Below the pieces are notes generated by a model. It saw only the letters and a program-made list of their open reading frames with translations. It ran no database searches and was not told the origin of the DNA. Positions 45,759 to 58,900 of a stretch of 64,000 bases of DNA are shown piece by piece. Source of the DNA: Pyronema omphalodes (taxonomy: Eukaryota; Ascomycota; Pezizomycetes; Pezizales; Pyronemataceae); the NCBI GenBank assembly GCA_024516155.1, contig JAJJXM010000005.1, positions 186,001 through 250,000 on the forward strand, written 5' to 3'. The position numbers were made by a program, and so were the translations under genes. The number at the start of each line of letters is the position of its first letter. Within the stretch, counting starts at the first letter, position 1.

Positions 45759-46365
45759 AGAGAGCCGAAGAACAGCAAGAGCAAGAAATGGTAGCGCGCG
45801 AGAAAGGCAAAAGAGAAGAAGTGAGAGGAAGAAGAGGACCAGTGTAATAGAGCAGAGAAGAGAGGAGAAGAGAGGAGAGGAGCAGAGAGGATTGAAGTAG
45901 AGAGGCGAGGAGAGTAGAGGAGAGGCGAGGAGAGAAGAGGAGAGGCGAGGAGAAGAGGAGAGAAGAGGAGAGAAGAGGAGAGAAGAGGAGAGAAGAGGTG
46001 AGAAGAGGAGAGAAGAGGAGAGAAGATGAGAGGCGAGGAGAGAAGAGGAGAGTTAAGGAGAGCATAGGAAGGCAGAGGAGAGCAGAAGAGAGCAAAGATA
46101 GGGTACGAACAACGAAGTGAGAGTGTAGAGTGAGAGTGCCGGGAGGGAAAAGAGCAAACAGGGCTCCAAAATGTAACGACGAGAATGAAAACCAGCAGAA
46201 GGAAGAGAGGTGGCAACAGGCCCAAGAAATGAAGTACGCTCTGGGGCGGATCCCAGCGAGACTCCAAGGTAACAGCTGGAGCCTCGAAATGTAAATAGAC
46301 TGTAGCATACGTCATAACCTTAAGGTTGGGAACGTTCAAGAAAATCAAATCAAATCAAATCAAAA
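45759..46365 (+). mobile_element. 607-bp retroelement insertion with AAATC tail and 14-bp target-site duplication
   Basis: Perfect direct repeats TCGTTACGATTTTT lie at 45745-45758 and 46366-46379. The sequence between them ends in AAATCAAATCAAATCAAAA, the tail type of fungal non-LTR elements. Its 5' half is almost only purine (GAGGAGAGAA repeats); the 3' 150 bp match the copy at 24.60-24.81 kb. No protein is encoded on the plus strand, so it is a 5'-truncated or non-autonomous element. The minus-strand Ser/Leu-rich open frames are by-products of the purine run. Confidence 0.8.
45887..46090. repeat. GAGGAGAGAA purine microsatellite-like array
   Basis: Variants of AGAAGAGGAGAG and GAGAGGCGAGGAG repeat over 200 bp with few pyrimidines on the plus strand. 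It lies inside the retroelement insertion described separately. Such tracts can form triplex DNA, but nothing shows that here. Confidence 0.9.
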
Positions 46366-46500
46366 TCGTTACGATTTTTTTCCAAAGATAGTGGCTACAT
46401 AACATCTTCATTACGATGAATCTATAATCCATGTGGTATCATTCATTACCGCCTTCTATGTCTTCTAATTCTACCCCTCTATCTCTCTATCTCTAAATCT

Positions 46501-47463
46501 CTATTTCTCCTCTCCAATGATATCATTTATCCATCCCTTCACCTTTACAACCTCCGCCATCTTCTCTCCCTGACTAACACAGAACCCATGCTTCAGCCCC
46601 GTTTCCTCAAGTACATACTTTCCGCCTCCCCTAGCCTTCTCCATAATCGCCTCTCTCGTCTTCTCCGCTACCCAGTGATCATTCTGCCCAAACACATACA
46701 CCATCTTTCCTTCACAGCCCCAGACCTCTTCCTCCCATCTATCCGTCGTAATCCTCCTCATTTCTTCCTCCGCCAACACCAATGCTTGCTGAACTACATG
46801 CGGTGTCGTCACCAACTGTCTCGTAGTCTCAGCTGCCTCTGAATCCTGCCCCGTCAACACCTTCACCAACGTCTCTACCTGCCACTCCTTGAACCAGCTA
46901 AAGCCCCAAGCAGCCCAACTTGCAGCTCCTCTCACAAATTTACTTCCTAGTAGCGGAGTTAACAGTTTTCCCTGAGGACTGTCTGCAATCTCCAGTACTG
47001 TCGGAAATAACATAATTCCTCCCAGTATCTTAGTCCCCTCCGTAACCTTCTTCAACCCTGTAATCATCTCCAATGATAAATATGCACCCATTGAATGTGC
47101 CATCAATAGAACCTTTCGGTTCTTATCTCCCAGCTTCTCAACAGCAAACTGAAGTAGCTCGGTCTTCATCTTGACCTGTGTATCGAGGCCCCAAGGTTGT
47201 GGACCCCATTTCCAGGAGTATCCTTTATGTAGCTGTGGTTCATCGGGATGAAAACCGGCGTGGGAGGCAGCGAGGATATGGAGGGTTGGGTGTGCAATTG
47301 AGAGCTGTGTTAGGAATGAGGTGTAGTAGTTGACTAGGCCGGGGTTTCCGGGAAGGAAGAAGAGCAGGGGTGAGCTGTCGGTTGTAGTAATTGGCGGGAA
47401 GTAAAGGGTTTCTGTTGGTGGGAAATTTTCGGGGAGGGGGAATTTTTCGGGTTGCGGAGACAT
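46501..47463 (-). CDS. Lipid-droplet-associated hydrolase (LDAH)-like serine hydrolase
   Basis: One exon of 320 aa from MSPQPEKFPL to the TAG at 46503-46501. The frame stays open further upstream to 47748, but that part has no family character, and the 320-aa start fits LDAH length. Alpha/beta-hydrolase features: FFLPGNPGLVNYYTSF near residue 36, the nucleophile elbow AHSMGAY with Ser124, Asp262 in FGQNDHWV and His292 in GLKHGFCVS. These are the LDAH signatures. LDAH proteins sit on lipid droplets and affect neutral-lipid turnover; the exact substrate is unsettled. The segment around KFVRGAASWAAWGFSWF is a possible membrane- or droplet-binding hydrophobic piece. The gene starts about 400 bp from the 3' end of the ankyrin gene on the same strand. 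Confidence 0.9.
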   Translation of the reverse strand: MSPQPEKFPLPENFPPTETLYFPPITTTDSSPLLFFLPGNPGLVNYYTSFLTQLSIAHPTLHILAASHAGFHPDEPQLHKGYSWKWGPQPWGLDTQVKMKTELLQFAVEKLGDKNRKVLLMAHSMGAYLSLEMITGLKKVTEGTKILGGIMLFPTVLEIADSPQGKLLTPLLGSKFVRGAASWAAWGFSWFKEWQVETLVKVLTGQDSEAAETTRQLVTTPHVVQQALVLAEEEMRRITTDRWEEEVWGCEGKMVYVFGQNDHWVAEKTREAIMEKARGGGKYVLEETGLKHGFCVSQGEKMAEVVKVKGWINDIIGEEK

Positions 47464-47870
47464 GGCGGGCGGCAGAGCTGGATATTGATGAGCGCTGCGG
47501 GTTTGGTGGTGGACGCGTAAACACGGAGGTACGCGTAAAGTGGTGAAGTCCAGGTGGTTTGGGGTTACTTGACAACGTGTTAATGTCGGCGCAACGGCGG
47601 CGGTAGATACAGCGAACATGTGAAAAGCGAGCACTTGAGGAATTATAATACAAAAGAAAGTTTTGATGATTAATATGATTGTAATTACATTATGTATGAA
47701 GGAAATTAATAGAAATGGCGCCCTGACTATTGAAAATATGTATCCCATGCATGTTTGATCACTCGTGTTATGCCCCTCTCATAAACCAAACTCCACCCTT
47801 CAGCATTGAATGCGATGCAAAACTCCTCCAACATGCCATAAAAAAAAACGCTAGGAAATAGAAAGTGATG

Positions 47871-49987
47871 TTAATAGTCTTCGTCGTCATAATCGCTATC
47901 GTCATCCTCGTCTGTCTCGATTGACCCGCCTACCCATGTGCCTATTCTTCCATGTGTTCTGGAATAACTAACCTCCAGATCACCCTCTCTCTTTATCGGT
48001 GGAATTTCAATTCCCGGACGTTTCCGCATTAGCTCAACTATTACCTCTTGTCTACTCCAGTATGCTAACATATATGCCGTTCTTCCTTGGCCATCTTTAG
48101 CATTAACATCAAGATCCTCCCGTTCCAGTAACAATCCAGCAACCACACTGTGTCCCAGAATACATGCATGCATCAGTGCATTCTTCTTCTGCATATCTGT
48201 TGAATTTACATCCACATCTTCTCTCTGCAATAACTTTTTGACTACCGAATCATGCCCATGCCCGATCCTCACCGCAATACACGCCTTCATAAGAGCTGTC
48301 CTGTGCTCCGAACACTTAGCATTTAAATCGACATCTCCCCGTAAAAGGAGTAGTTCAACAATCCTCGGGTTTCCGAGTTTGCACGCCCACATCAGGGCTG
48401 TCATCTGGGTTTTGTCTACGGCGTTGACATCGGTTCTGTTTATCAGCGGAAGAAGTTCTTCCTTTTCTTCGTCGGTATCTGTAGCTTCGGTTCTCGACTG
48501 CCGTGATTTGGGTTTCTCGGATAAAAGTGGTGATATTTCTCCTTGGTGATCTTCCACACCCGCGGCTACTTCTGCTATCATCGGCATTTTTCTCTCGGGG
48601 ACGGGCTTACGCCGAATCTTAGGAAATGCCGTAGTGCCACCTAGATGATCCATTCCCAGTAGTAATTGCACAGCTCGGGAGTTTCCGATTTCGCAGGCCG
48701 ACATGAGAGGAGTCCTCTGTTTCTCATCTCGCACATTGACGTCGACATCCGTCCTCTGTAGAAGAACCTCCAGTGCTCGGGGGTCTTGATTGACAGCGGC
48801 TGACATTATGGCAGACCTGTTCTCATTGTCTTTGGCGTTAACGTCGATATCTTCCATTCCTAGAAGCAATTCCACGGCATGAGGATTTCCGGTTTCACAG
48901 GCCCATATAAGTGCAGTTTTTTGCTGATTATCTCTTGCATTGACATCGACACCCTTCCGTTCTAAAAGCAATCGTAGGAGTGCCGTCCGGTCTTCGATTG
49001 TTGGAGCTGTACTATTCGGATCGAGATCCTTAGGAGTAGCTCTGGCCGCTATGTGAATTGGTTGCATTCCGAATCCATCTCTTGTAACTGCTCCGGGGTT
49101 GGCTCCGGCATTGAGAAGTATTGCCATCAGCTTTGGGTCGCCTGCTTTTATAGCTCGGTGGATAGCGGTGAGACCAGCGGCATCGTATGAATTGATACTA
49201 GATCCCGTTCTGATGAAAGCTTGGGCTGCGTATATCGGCCTCATTAGACGCTTGCTGATTGTAGCCGCTCTTCCACGGTGTTCTTTGGTCTTCATGTTGT
49301 CGGATCCTGAGGATGAATGGCTAGTTCTTGAGTTGGCATCTTCCGCAAATTTCGGCGACTTTTCAGTTGCACTGAATTCAGGGATTGGGTCTTTCTTATC
49401 CTGTTCGCTTGATACATTATGCAGACAGGTGATAACGTGGTTTATTTCCCTGACAGATTCTCCGAAAATTAATTCCTGGTCGCTTCCAAAGCCACATTGA
49501 GCCCTCGTTTCGCCAACCTCATGCGATGGGCGTTCAGCAATATGCAAGGCGCAGTCTGTATTCAATTCGCGAGTGTCGTGCATTTGTCTTCTCCCAGAAG
49601 CAATATCCAGTGCTGCAATAAGATGTCAATATAATTACGCCTTAAGCACCTTGGGGATTGATAATTATAACGAAACATACCTTCTTCTAGTGCATTGTTT
49701 AGGTCAACCAACAAATTCAAGATGATATCTTTCACTTCAGGGGCATCGCGAAGCCGATAATCTAACGACGTAGGTCCTTGGCGATGTGCACTATTAGTCT
49801 CACTCCAACCCTTTATGCGGTTGAGTTCATTTCGTAGACTCTTGTAAGGGTCGATTCCATCGCCGGTTTTATCAAAGATGTCGTGAATCCGGTCGAAATA
49901 ATTGATACACTTTTTGAATTCGGTAGCGATCAAGCCCCGGTCGACGCCGGAAGGCATGTTGAGGTTGGCGTTGCGACGGAACTTCAT
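47871..49987 (-). CDS. HeLo-like N-terminal domain plus ankyrin repeats
   Basis: Two exons (49987-49681 and 49612-47871) give 682 aa; the intron has GTATGT and TTGCAG borders and phases agree. Residues about 12-110 are helical (FKKCINYFDRIHDIF .. LRNELNRIKGWSE .. VKDIILNLLVDLNNALEEAL) and resemble the HeLo/prion-inhibition domain found at the N-terminus of fungal NLR-like immune proteins; the match is by pattern only. After a Ser-rich linker come about nine ankyrin units of the form DVNAKDN..RTALMWACKLGNPRIVELLL. An insertion rich in charged residues interrupts the array in the middle. The C-terminus is a string of Asp/Glu. No nucleotide-binding domain is present. The role may be a sensor or effector in non-self recognition or cell death (inference). 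The ankyrin units are diverged, unlike those of the CorA fusion. Confidence 0.78.
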
Positions 49988-52900
49988 ATCTGTGCGGCGG
50001 AGCTTTACAAATACGACAGCAGATCATTAGCGTTTTAACTAATGGCGACAGCTGTACATAACAACGATCTTGGGGCCTGTAGAATCTGAGCCACGTGGGA
50101 TGGTGGTAAGTAGTGGTGAATCTAGCGTTGAGATCTGCAATTTTCGGAAGCGGTTGCTCTCAGGAAACGAGGCCAGTCCAGCAAAAAAGAAGGTTGCTTT
50201 AGTCATATGGGCAGTTATTCAAGACTTGCCAGAAACAGTTTCAGTCAGAGGCGGAGATGTAGGCTCCCTAGCATGAGATGAAGGATGGATGTGGAGAAAA
50301 GTGCAAATCGAACGGTGGCTTGTATTGACTCTTATTTGGAGAGGGGGTTTTGGTGTAACGATATTGGAATTCCTAAACGAGACGGGAAGAGGCTTCAGAA
50401 ACTCTCATGTGTTCTGCCGTTGTTATTGATAATAGACTCTGCAGGGTCCTTCTCCAACTTGACATATTCCGAGACACTGTAGAAGCTCGTTTAAAGTTAA
50501 CTTGGGTTTTCACCTGTGAAACTTTTGCTCTGATTTGCAATGATCCAATATCGCAGTTGTAGGCGCTGAAAGTGTGTTTATCATGAGATGAAATGTGTCC
50601 GTGTACTGTTTGTGTGTGCGTGTACATTCATTTAACAACAATTGGTTACAAGTGAATCATTGCCGGTCGGGATGTCTGGCATTGATGTCCATTCATCTAG
50701 GCGGCCATAACTCAGGCGGCTCGGAGATTGTAAGCCTTGTGAGGCATCAAGTAGACGCGGCTTAATTGATACTACGTACATGATTGAGCATACACAGTAG
50801 GTCAAAGTAGCGATTTATTCAAAGTGAATTCCATCATGCCAAAGCGCGTCATCGCACGGCTTGTTGTCGGGTAACCGGTATCTGCAGGTTTGCTCGTATG
50901 ATCTGGCCAAAAATGCGTTGGCGAGCGTTCAAGGTTGAGGAATGTAGTTATATTAAAGAGTTGTCTATGTAGATCTGTATGCGTAGATCTGTCTCATACG
51001 TCCATGATGTTGGCGGACTAATGTTATCACGTGGTACAATTAACGCATCACGGATTGCGTCACGTGCGTCATGGGCCCTGCATAAAGCTTTTAAAACTTT
51101 AATTTTGAGCCTCTTTTATCGCCAGTGACGCAAAGAAGGGGTCCAAACACGCCTGGCCACTTGGAGATTCGCTGGTGTCGCTATTCGTCACGAAGTTTTG
51201 TATGAACAGTCATGATTACCAAAAACTGCCTTCAGGCTATTGACTATATATGTACACCCTACGATCGTTTCATGTCTCATTAAATAAACAATACATAAGG
51301 AGTATATACAATATACAATGTCAAATGAATAATAATATTGATAAGTATTACAAAGAATTTCACCTGCACCGCTGCCGCAATAAGTTCGCTCGCGTTCGAG
51401 GCAATAGCTATTAGTCACCAAACATCAATCGATGAAGCAGATGGAAATGAGCGCCTTCGAGAATTTCAGGTCAATCATTGTGAAGATCATATTAGAATTG
51501 AGATTCTAATAAGAAACATCATAAATTGCCACAAACATTCCGTTCAGCTAATGGTCCGCGGTGATACCATGTGAACAAATAAGACTATGACGTTGGTGGC
51601 GGCCGATTCACCAACACCCGATTATCTGTGGAGCATGAGGCTCGAACCGTCGAACCTGAGTAAAACATACCGACTTTTGCGTTTGGGTACTGAAAGTAGC
51701 CTCCTATGTCATAATTCCTGGGTGTGTTCGGAAAACATAACCTGGTGTGAATCACGAGGCATGACGTGATAACTCATGACGAACCGGCGAACTGTCTAAA
51801 GATTCCATACTGGTGCCATTCCGTACCGTTTTACGCCTTACAACTTCTTGAATGCTCAAAGAATTTATATTGTAATGTTTTCTTTTGACTGAGGCTTCAT
51901 AAACAACATTTGTTCTATCCTCGTCGTATCTTCCTCGTGAAACACGGCCGGATCAACAAATCGGCCAGTGTTTTTCTTTGGATCTCAGGTCGATAGTACT
52001 ATGCTGGAAACACGGCACAAAATGTCGTTTGATGTTTTTAGTATTTAAAAACAAAAAGAAAACAATTTCAAGCGAATGACGTAGTACACCGCTCTTATCT
52101 GCTGGGAATCGTGTGAGATTTCATGACTCAGCCCAATAGGGCATGAGGAATTACAATTGAATCAAGTAATCGCATGAATTATTCTAGAATTGATAACCAG
52201 ATAAAATTGGAGCTTCTGAATGATATTGATAAACTTGTCATTGATGACAAAGCTTATGAAACGACTAAACATGGAGTTTGAACTTTGAATAAACGACAAT
52301 CTACGGTTGGGCAAGATGCCATATGTACTCAAGTTCTCATACTATCTGCATCCATTTGATAACATGATCGAGCTTGATATACCTGCTTTTATACGGGGTT
52401 CTTTGACTTGAGTCTGTACATCCTCCGAAAATATCGAAAGATTAAATTAATTTGGACTGGTATCTGACAACCATTTCTTGTGGTCACCACATTCGCAATC
52501 AAAAAATCACCAATTGCATATGATTTACGGCTAATCAGTTTATTCTCGGACTTCCTGGAAAAAGAGTAAGCTCGAGAAGGACAACAGCTTCAGTGCACAA
52601 TATCCTTTTAACAAATAGGATATTGCGGGCTTCGGGAAGAAAGATGGCGAAGCCATAGAAAATAGAAGACGGAAGTCCTGATCATGAAAGGTAAATGAGA
52701 AGGACAACGTAGGGATTTATCCTAAATCTTGGATTTGTCATCTGCCTGGACTTTTGGCCCTTGGCCGCTGTCATCTATTTAACTCCGGACAAGGTAAATA
52801 ATCAGGCCATGTATAATCATTCGTCAATTTGACTTTCATAGAATGGTGGATCCCCATAGAAAAATCGAAAAACGTCGGGTCAACACTAAAGGTTTATAGC

Positions 52901-55900
52901 TAAACCGTGGAACCGGCGTGTGATATAGACGATATCGACAGGGTTAGTATTGACATATACCCGAGAGGCGTCTATTATTACCGCGGCATCTCCCATTCCA
53001 AACAACCGTTTAATTCCACATGACACCTATCTTACTAAACTACGTCTGATATAACCCAGTATCTCGTCTCCCGGGTCAATTCCAGTATACCGGGACTTCC
53101 ATGGAAAAAGCCAAAGCTTTGTCTGTACCCAACATTCCGGCCCAGCCACTACCGGTTTATCTATTCATATTACTTCACTTTGTAGGGTGTTAGGAAAAAA
53201 ACGCCATTTGAGCGCATCTGGGAACAAATAATCGTACTATGATGCGCAGACTATGGTCAGGCAAATCTGGAGACATCGACCCATCATATATGGGTACTCC
53301 CTTTATACACTTATCAGCCGGGCTGTTGTAATTGGAATAGACATATGACAGTTGCCAGTTTTTCGGGAAGCCTCGGTTGGGATATTTGGATAAACTCAAG
53401 CGGCGTAGTAAAGCGCCTATTCTAACCCGGTCAACGGCTGCGCAACGTTTATGCATATAGACGCAACTCTTATTAACTCTCAAACAGCTGCCCGGTAAGT
53501 AGGAAACAGATACTTACCCTTAATATTCGTGTCTCGGTATTTCACGCATAACAAAGATGTAGATCATGGCTGATACATCGTTGAGCATGGGGTTTGTTAT
53601 TCTGTTGAGGCGGGGTAGGGCGCCTATGTTTCATACAATCGCGGCTTTCCGCGGGCTTCAAGAAGCGCCGTGGTGCGGAAGTTGTCAGAGGAAATTAGCT
53701 GTGTTGACATGGTGCGGGAAGAATCGCTGCTCTTGTCAGAAGGTTTAAACCCTGACCTGGGCTTTACACTACTATGATACTACAGCCCTAACTTTTCCCA
53801 CGGGTCCTCAATGGAATGGTCTATAATATCTTAAATTATATTACCAGTATCCATCCACGATATGCATCACATTCGAACTTACAAGCACTTCCGCGTTCCC
53901 GCTCCCCAGAGTGCTAGGAGCCCAGGGCAGGTCCTTGTATCGTTGATGTGTGTATCATTATAATTAGCCGGCAGTGTGAAGTTCTCAATCCCAGGCTTGT
54001 AAGCACGGAAATATGGCTATCTAGGATGATGCTCGTTGAGTGTCCCGACAAAACTACCGGTTGAATTCGTAGGTGCAATCCCAAGGGAATGGGTTTCTGT
54101 TCCTGGGAGGACATGCAGTTCTCAAAAAAAAAAGGATGATATATCGGAAGGAATAAGGGACAAAACTGCCATACTGTCTTACTACGTAACTACATGAACT
54201 TCACTGCCACCCAGCTTGCATCGCTCACGCCGGACCCTACAGATCTCGAAACAAAAAAGTTCTTTATTCAAGACAAAGTACATAAGGCGGGGTTATCGGT
54301 GTGCAGCCCCATCATATCATTACAACATTATATCGAAGAAGGGAAGCTCGAAAGTTTACTTCTCCACCTACACGCAGAGGTTTAAGATACCAAACGGATC
54401 CACCTTTATGCGTCGGATGGAAGCTGTTATAGGTCCGAAATGTACACATTGCTGTCCCAATTGCCCGTTACTCGTACATGCAAGCCGACACTACTCAAGT
54501 ATGTACACTGTAGTGTCCGCCCTGCATTTAGGTGCATGAATCCTCAACTGTAGCTGCTTCATGATGTCGCAGAAATGCAGTAAGTCATAGATATGTACAC
54601 CATGCATTCAAACACGAGAGGCCTATGCTTCGTGACGTTTTCGTACATCATCGCAGTAGTTCACCGCTCTGACATTTGCTCCTCACATTCTAGAAGGCCG
54701 CTAAAGCTTTGCAGATTCGCATTACTGCGGAGAATCTGATGGACGATGGCCCCCAAATGAATATCTCAGGAGCACGTGTATCCTATCCCTCTGCTCCTTT
54801 CTGTTCATGTCCCCTTTCTACGATGCTCCTAGCCATCGACGCAAGCGGGGATGTATCCGTGAATTGCAGTAACTAATAGAATTCTAATTGATTTTCCATC
54901 GCCAGATTGATCCGTAGTTGCATCATCTTAGCAAATATTTCTAGGATTCAGAAAAGGGATGGTGATGGCACTGAAGCTACATATCAGTCTGCGAGTAGCG
55001 ATATTAGACCCGGAGGAAAAAAGCAACATCGCTTGAATCGCCGTTAAAATTACCCCATCTCGTTTAGCGTGGCATTTAACAGGGGTGTTATTGACCTACT
55101 CATCGCGGTTAGGCGGCTGTTGGTCAATGTTTGTTCGGCTAATTTATTGTAGTAATCCTAGCAAAAAAATAGTCAGACACCATTCAATCGTTATGCTGAA
55201 CCAAAGGTGGTAAACAAATCTCCTGAGATGCATAAAAACAAATTTTGTTTCGGCGCGTTTAACAGAGTGGGTGTGGTACGAAGTGATGATACTCAAAAAT
55301 GGTGGAGTACGCGGAGTTGTATTTTCGTGATTTGCAAAGGGATGGTATGATGTTTACTCAAATCGATTTACAAATCATCTAGATCGGTTAAAGTTTTTTT
55401 TGATGAAATTTCCCCTGAGATAGCCGTGTTACCCTCAGACCTGTCGATGACGCAGATCCGCTATCTATCTGTTCCTGCAGAAAAAAATGTTTGAAAAAAA
55501 GCTGAAAGCAGACGAAGCCGATGGAACCAAGGATGTGTCCGAAAACAGCGCCTGGAGGGAAACAACGTCAACGTCAACGCGCATGTTTCCATCACGACCG
55601 TGTTTCAGCCCAGTGACAACAACTCGCATCAAACTTCAAGATATCATCACCGACATATGTAGCTTCGACTGCATCACCTCCATGCCACTGCTGTTGAACT
55701 TTGGAGAGACCACTGTACGATCAATCACACGCGGCGTGTTTTCTGGCAAGCGACGATCCGGGGTTCATGGAAGGAGGGCATGATGGTTTGTCCATGTACC
55801 CACGTGCTTGTGTGAATTGTGTCGTGGATCGACGGAAAGCCGGCCGCAACTACGGCAGCATATGAGGAAGCGTAAAAATGCAGCATGGAGATGCATAAAG

Positions 55901-58900
55901 CAATATCCCAAGCTCTCTGCAGCTATGAAACCGCCGTCCTTCGGTGCATTGTTCACTATTCACTCCAATACTCGGAGCGACGGTGATGTAACTGGGTGTG
56001 GGCGGAGCATGTCGATGATAGCTACAACGGTACATTGGGTTTCGATTCATGAAACTCACGGTGGTATCTAGCTACATGCAGGAATTGACAAGTCTCGGGA
56101 GTGAATACATGCAACTACAATTCAAAGACATCCAAAGATGTTAAGCTGCATCAATTGACACATTCTCCTCCCGAACTGTGGACCCTGAATCCGTCACTAC
56201 GCGTAGAACATCTCTAGTTCTCCGTCCATGGTGAACACATTCTCAAACACACCTTCGTGTAGCTTCGGAGAAGTGGTGAACCATAAGGAAGCTCCCCTAG
56301 AGTATCCACCTACCGCAGATCGGAGCGGGGTCAGTCTGTAACACTGGTAAACACCCCCTTTCCTCTGTCACCGCTTGTCTTGTGATTCTTTCCCGGTTTC
56401 TAGAAGCCCTAAAGAAGTCCCCTTAGATCCACATCTTCCGACGGTGATTCCCGTTTCAAGGTAAACCAAATTACGTAGCAAAGTCTGAAGAGCGAAGTTC
56501 GAACTTCGAACCGTTAGAGGACTGGCCCGACTGGCCATCTTGAGCTCTCCAAGCCAGCACGTGCAACACGATGGCACGAAGTTCGAACATAAAGAAGCTA
56601 ACTAAACTTCCAAGACTCTAGCGTAATTAGTTCCCGCCTGCCAAAAGGCCATCAAAGGTTTTAGTCTTCAGAGACAGCATGCTACGGGGGAAGCTCCATG
56701 GCATGAAGCATAGGAAAGCACATATGGATAATGGTGCACATACCATACATAAAAATTCCCATCTGATAAAAATTAGCATATCTTCCAGAGGAGGTACCGC
56801 GAGAGACACTTCACAGCGTACGAGGTTCATGGGTGCGTGAACTCTCAGACTAAGTCTAGATAAAAATCTACAAGCAACGGATTCACATCCGAATTTTTAG
56901 GGGAAAGCCACAACACAGAATGTTTAAACCATAGTCCTGTCCAGTGTCCATAGCTATGTATGTGAAGGATGACACGAGATCGTGGCAGTTAAGACACTTC
57001 AGAACTCGCAAGCCCACAGCGGCCAGCCTACAGGAAATGGAACTAGTTTTATCTAAAGTAGTTAAGCCATCAGGAGACTAAGGCCCCATAGTGTCTACGA
57101 CTCTACGGATGTTGTCTCCAGAAATACTGCACAGCGGTGGACTGGAGGGAGGTAAAGGTAAAAGCGGATCATGATCGCCGCTGCATCGCAGGAAAATTAA
57201 ATCTCCATCTGTGCTGCAATTACATTCCCTACGAGAAGAGATATGGCGGGGACCCTTGAAAAAAAAAAAAAAAAAGTGAACTTGCAGTGCATTTTTGAAC
57301 GATAAGGGGGAGGAGGGCGGGGGGGGGGGGGGGGGGAAAGGAAGGGTACTGAAGCAGTATTTCCATATAGATGTTATGTTGAATCAAGTGTCGCCATTGG
57401 CTTAATTTCCACCAATGTAGGCGCAGCAAAGAACATCTCTTGTGCAAAAAGTATTTCTGGCGTTCTGGCGTTATTCGTCATTCGTATTATTGGGAAGAAC
57501 TGCACATTCAAAGTGCATTAGAAGCTCTACTCGAAGCCTCGAACTCTTTGACGAACGAACGATTTCCTTCCACACGTGTAATTTTGCACATAAGCCACGA
57601 GAGCACGAGAAAAAGCAGTTCACGATATGATGTCGTATATACAAAAGCCACACGTGAAGATATCGTGGTCTTCCGGTCGTTTATACGTAAAGGATCTTTA
57701 GTTACTCTATATAGATATAAATAACGGCGTTCATTTGTGTACATACATACCTACCTAGGTACATGCATATTTAACTCGCTTATTAGGAGAAAGTTATTTA
57801 TGCATCTCCAGCCTAGCGTTCTCTTCGAATTTCTTTTCATTTGCATATGTAAATTAACCAGAGAAATTGATTTACCTTTCAGCGGTTAATACCGGCAACA
57901 CGTGAAGCTACTATAAGTATATACACCTTTGTGGTTTGTATGTAGTGTTTTTTTTTTTTTTCAGCTGATCTTGAAAGTTATCATGACCATTCAACCATAA
58001 GCGTTCTGTAGAGATGTAACTTTCTTCGTTCCTGCATCTTGTAATTTTAGACGAGCTACATACGAGCGCCCATATATGCACGCAAAGTTAAAAGTTCTCG
58101 CTTAGCAAGTATGTATGTAGGCTCTACTGGGCCTGGCAGCATGACCAATATTTTTTTGCACATCCTGTGAATTCCAACTTCGCCGACTCCCAGGTAACTA
58201 AGTCAGCCCTCCCCGCTCAATGTGCAGTGCAGCCTTTACATCCATCTCCACCAAAGCCCTACGCAAGCCCTAGACATAATTACACAACATCACAAATGTC
58301 GGGGTTGTAACGAACATAACTAAAGCGCGAACGTAACTAAAGCGCGAACGTAAACCAAAGTGCGAATGTAACCACGGCACGAGTGTAACCGCTGCTCGGA
58401 TGTAAACAATTTCACGAATATCACATTCCTAAGAAACAACAACACAGCAAATCAAGTTTTTCAGCAAAGTTCAGTTTTTTAAAAATTGACAATGCTACAA
58501 GACCAAGACCAAGACTTAAGACTAAAGACTAATCTATTCACTAGATAAAGACTAAAACTAAGCCCTGTCTGAGCCGACTTTCTTTCTCCACATTCATCCC
58601 CAACTTTTTGATCATCAAAAGGTGCACAATCATCATCACCCCGACCCATATCCATCCGTTAACAATAGTAAAAAAAAAATAAAAGAAAAAAAAAGGAAAG
58701 TAGTTTCGAGGAATAGAATTAGTTATAGTAGAAACTGTGAGATGACGACAAACATAAATGAAAGGTTGCAAAAGACACAGGCCACATGCTGTAGGGTTTG
58801 GTTGGTGATAGTTTGTTGAGACAGCAAAGAGTGTAATAGTCGGTAGTTGGTAGACGAGAGAGAGATAGAGAGAGATAGCGAGATAAGTATCGCAAGAGAG

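Noticed and set aside
45740..46348. Minus-strand Leu/Ser/Pro-rich frames resembling secreted proteins
   Set aside because: They translate the purine-rich body of the retroelement insertion bounded by target-site duplications.
47464..47748. N-terminal extension of the LDAH-like hydrolase
   Set aside because: It would add 95 residues without similarity to the family; the internal ATG at 47463 gives the family length.
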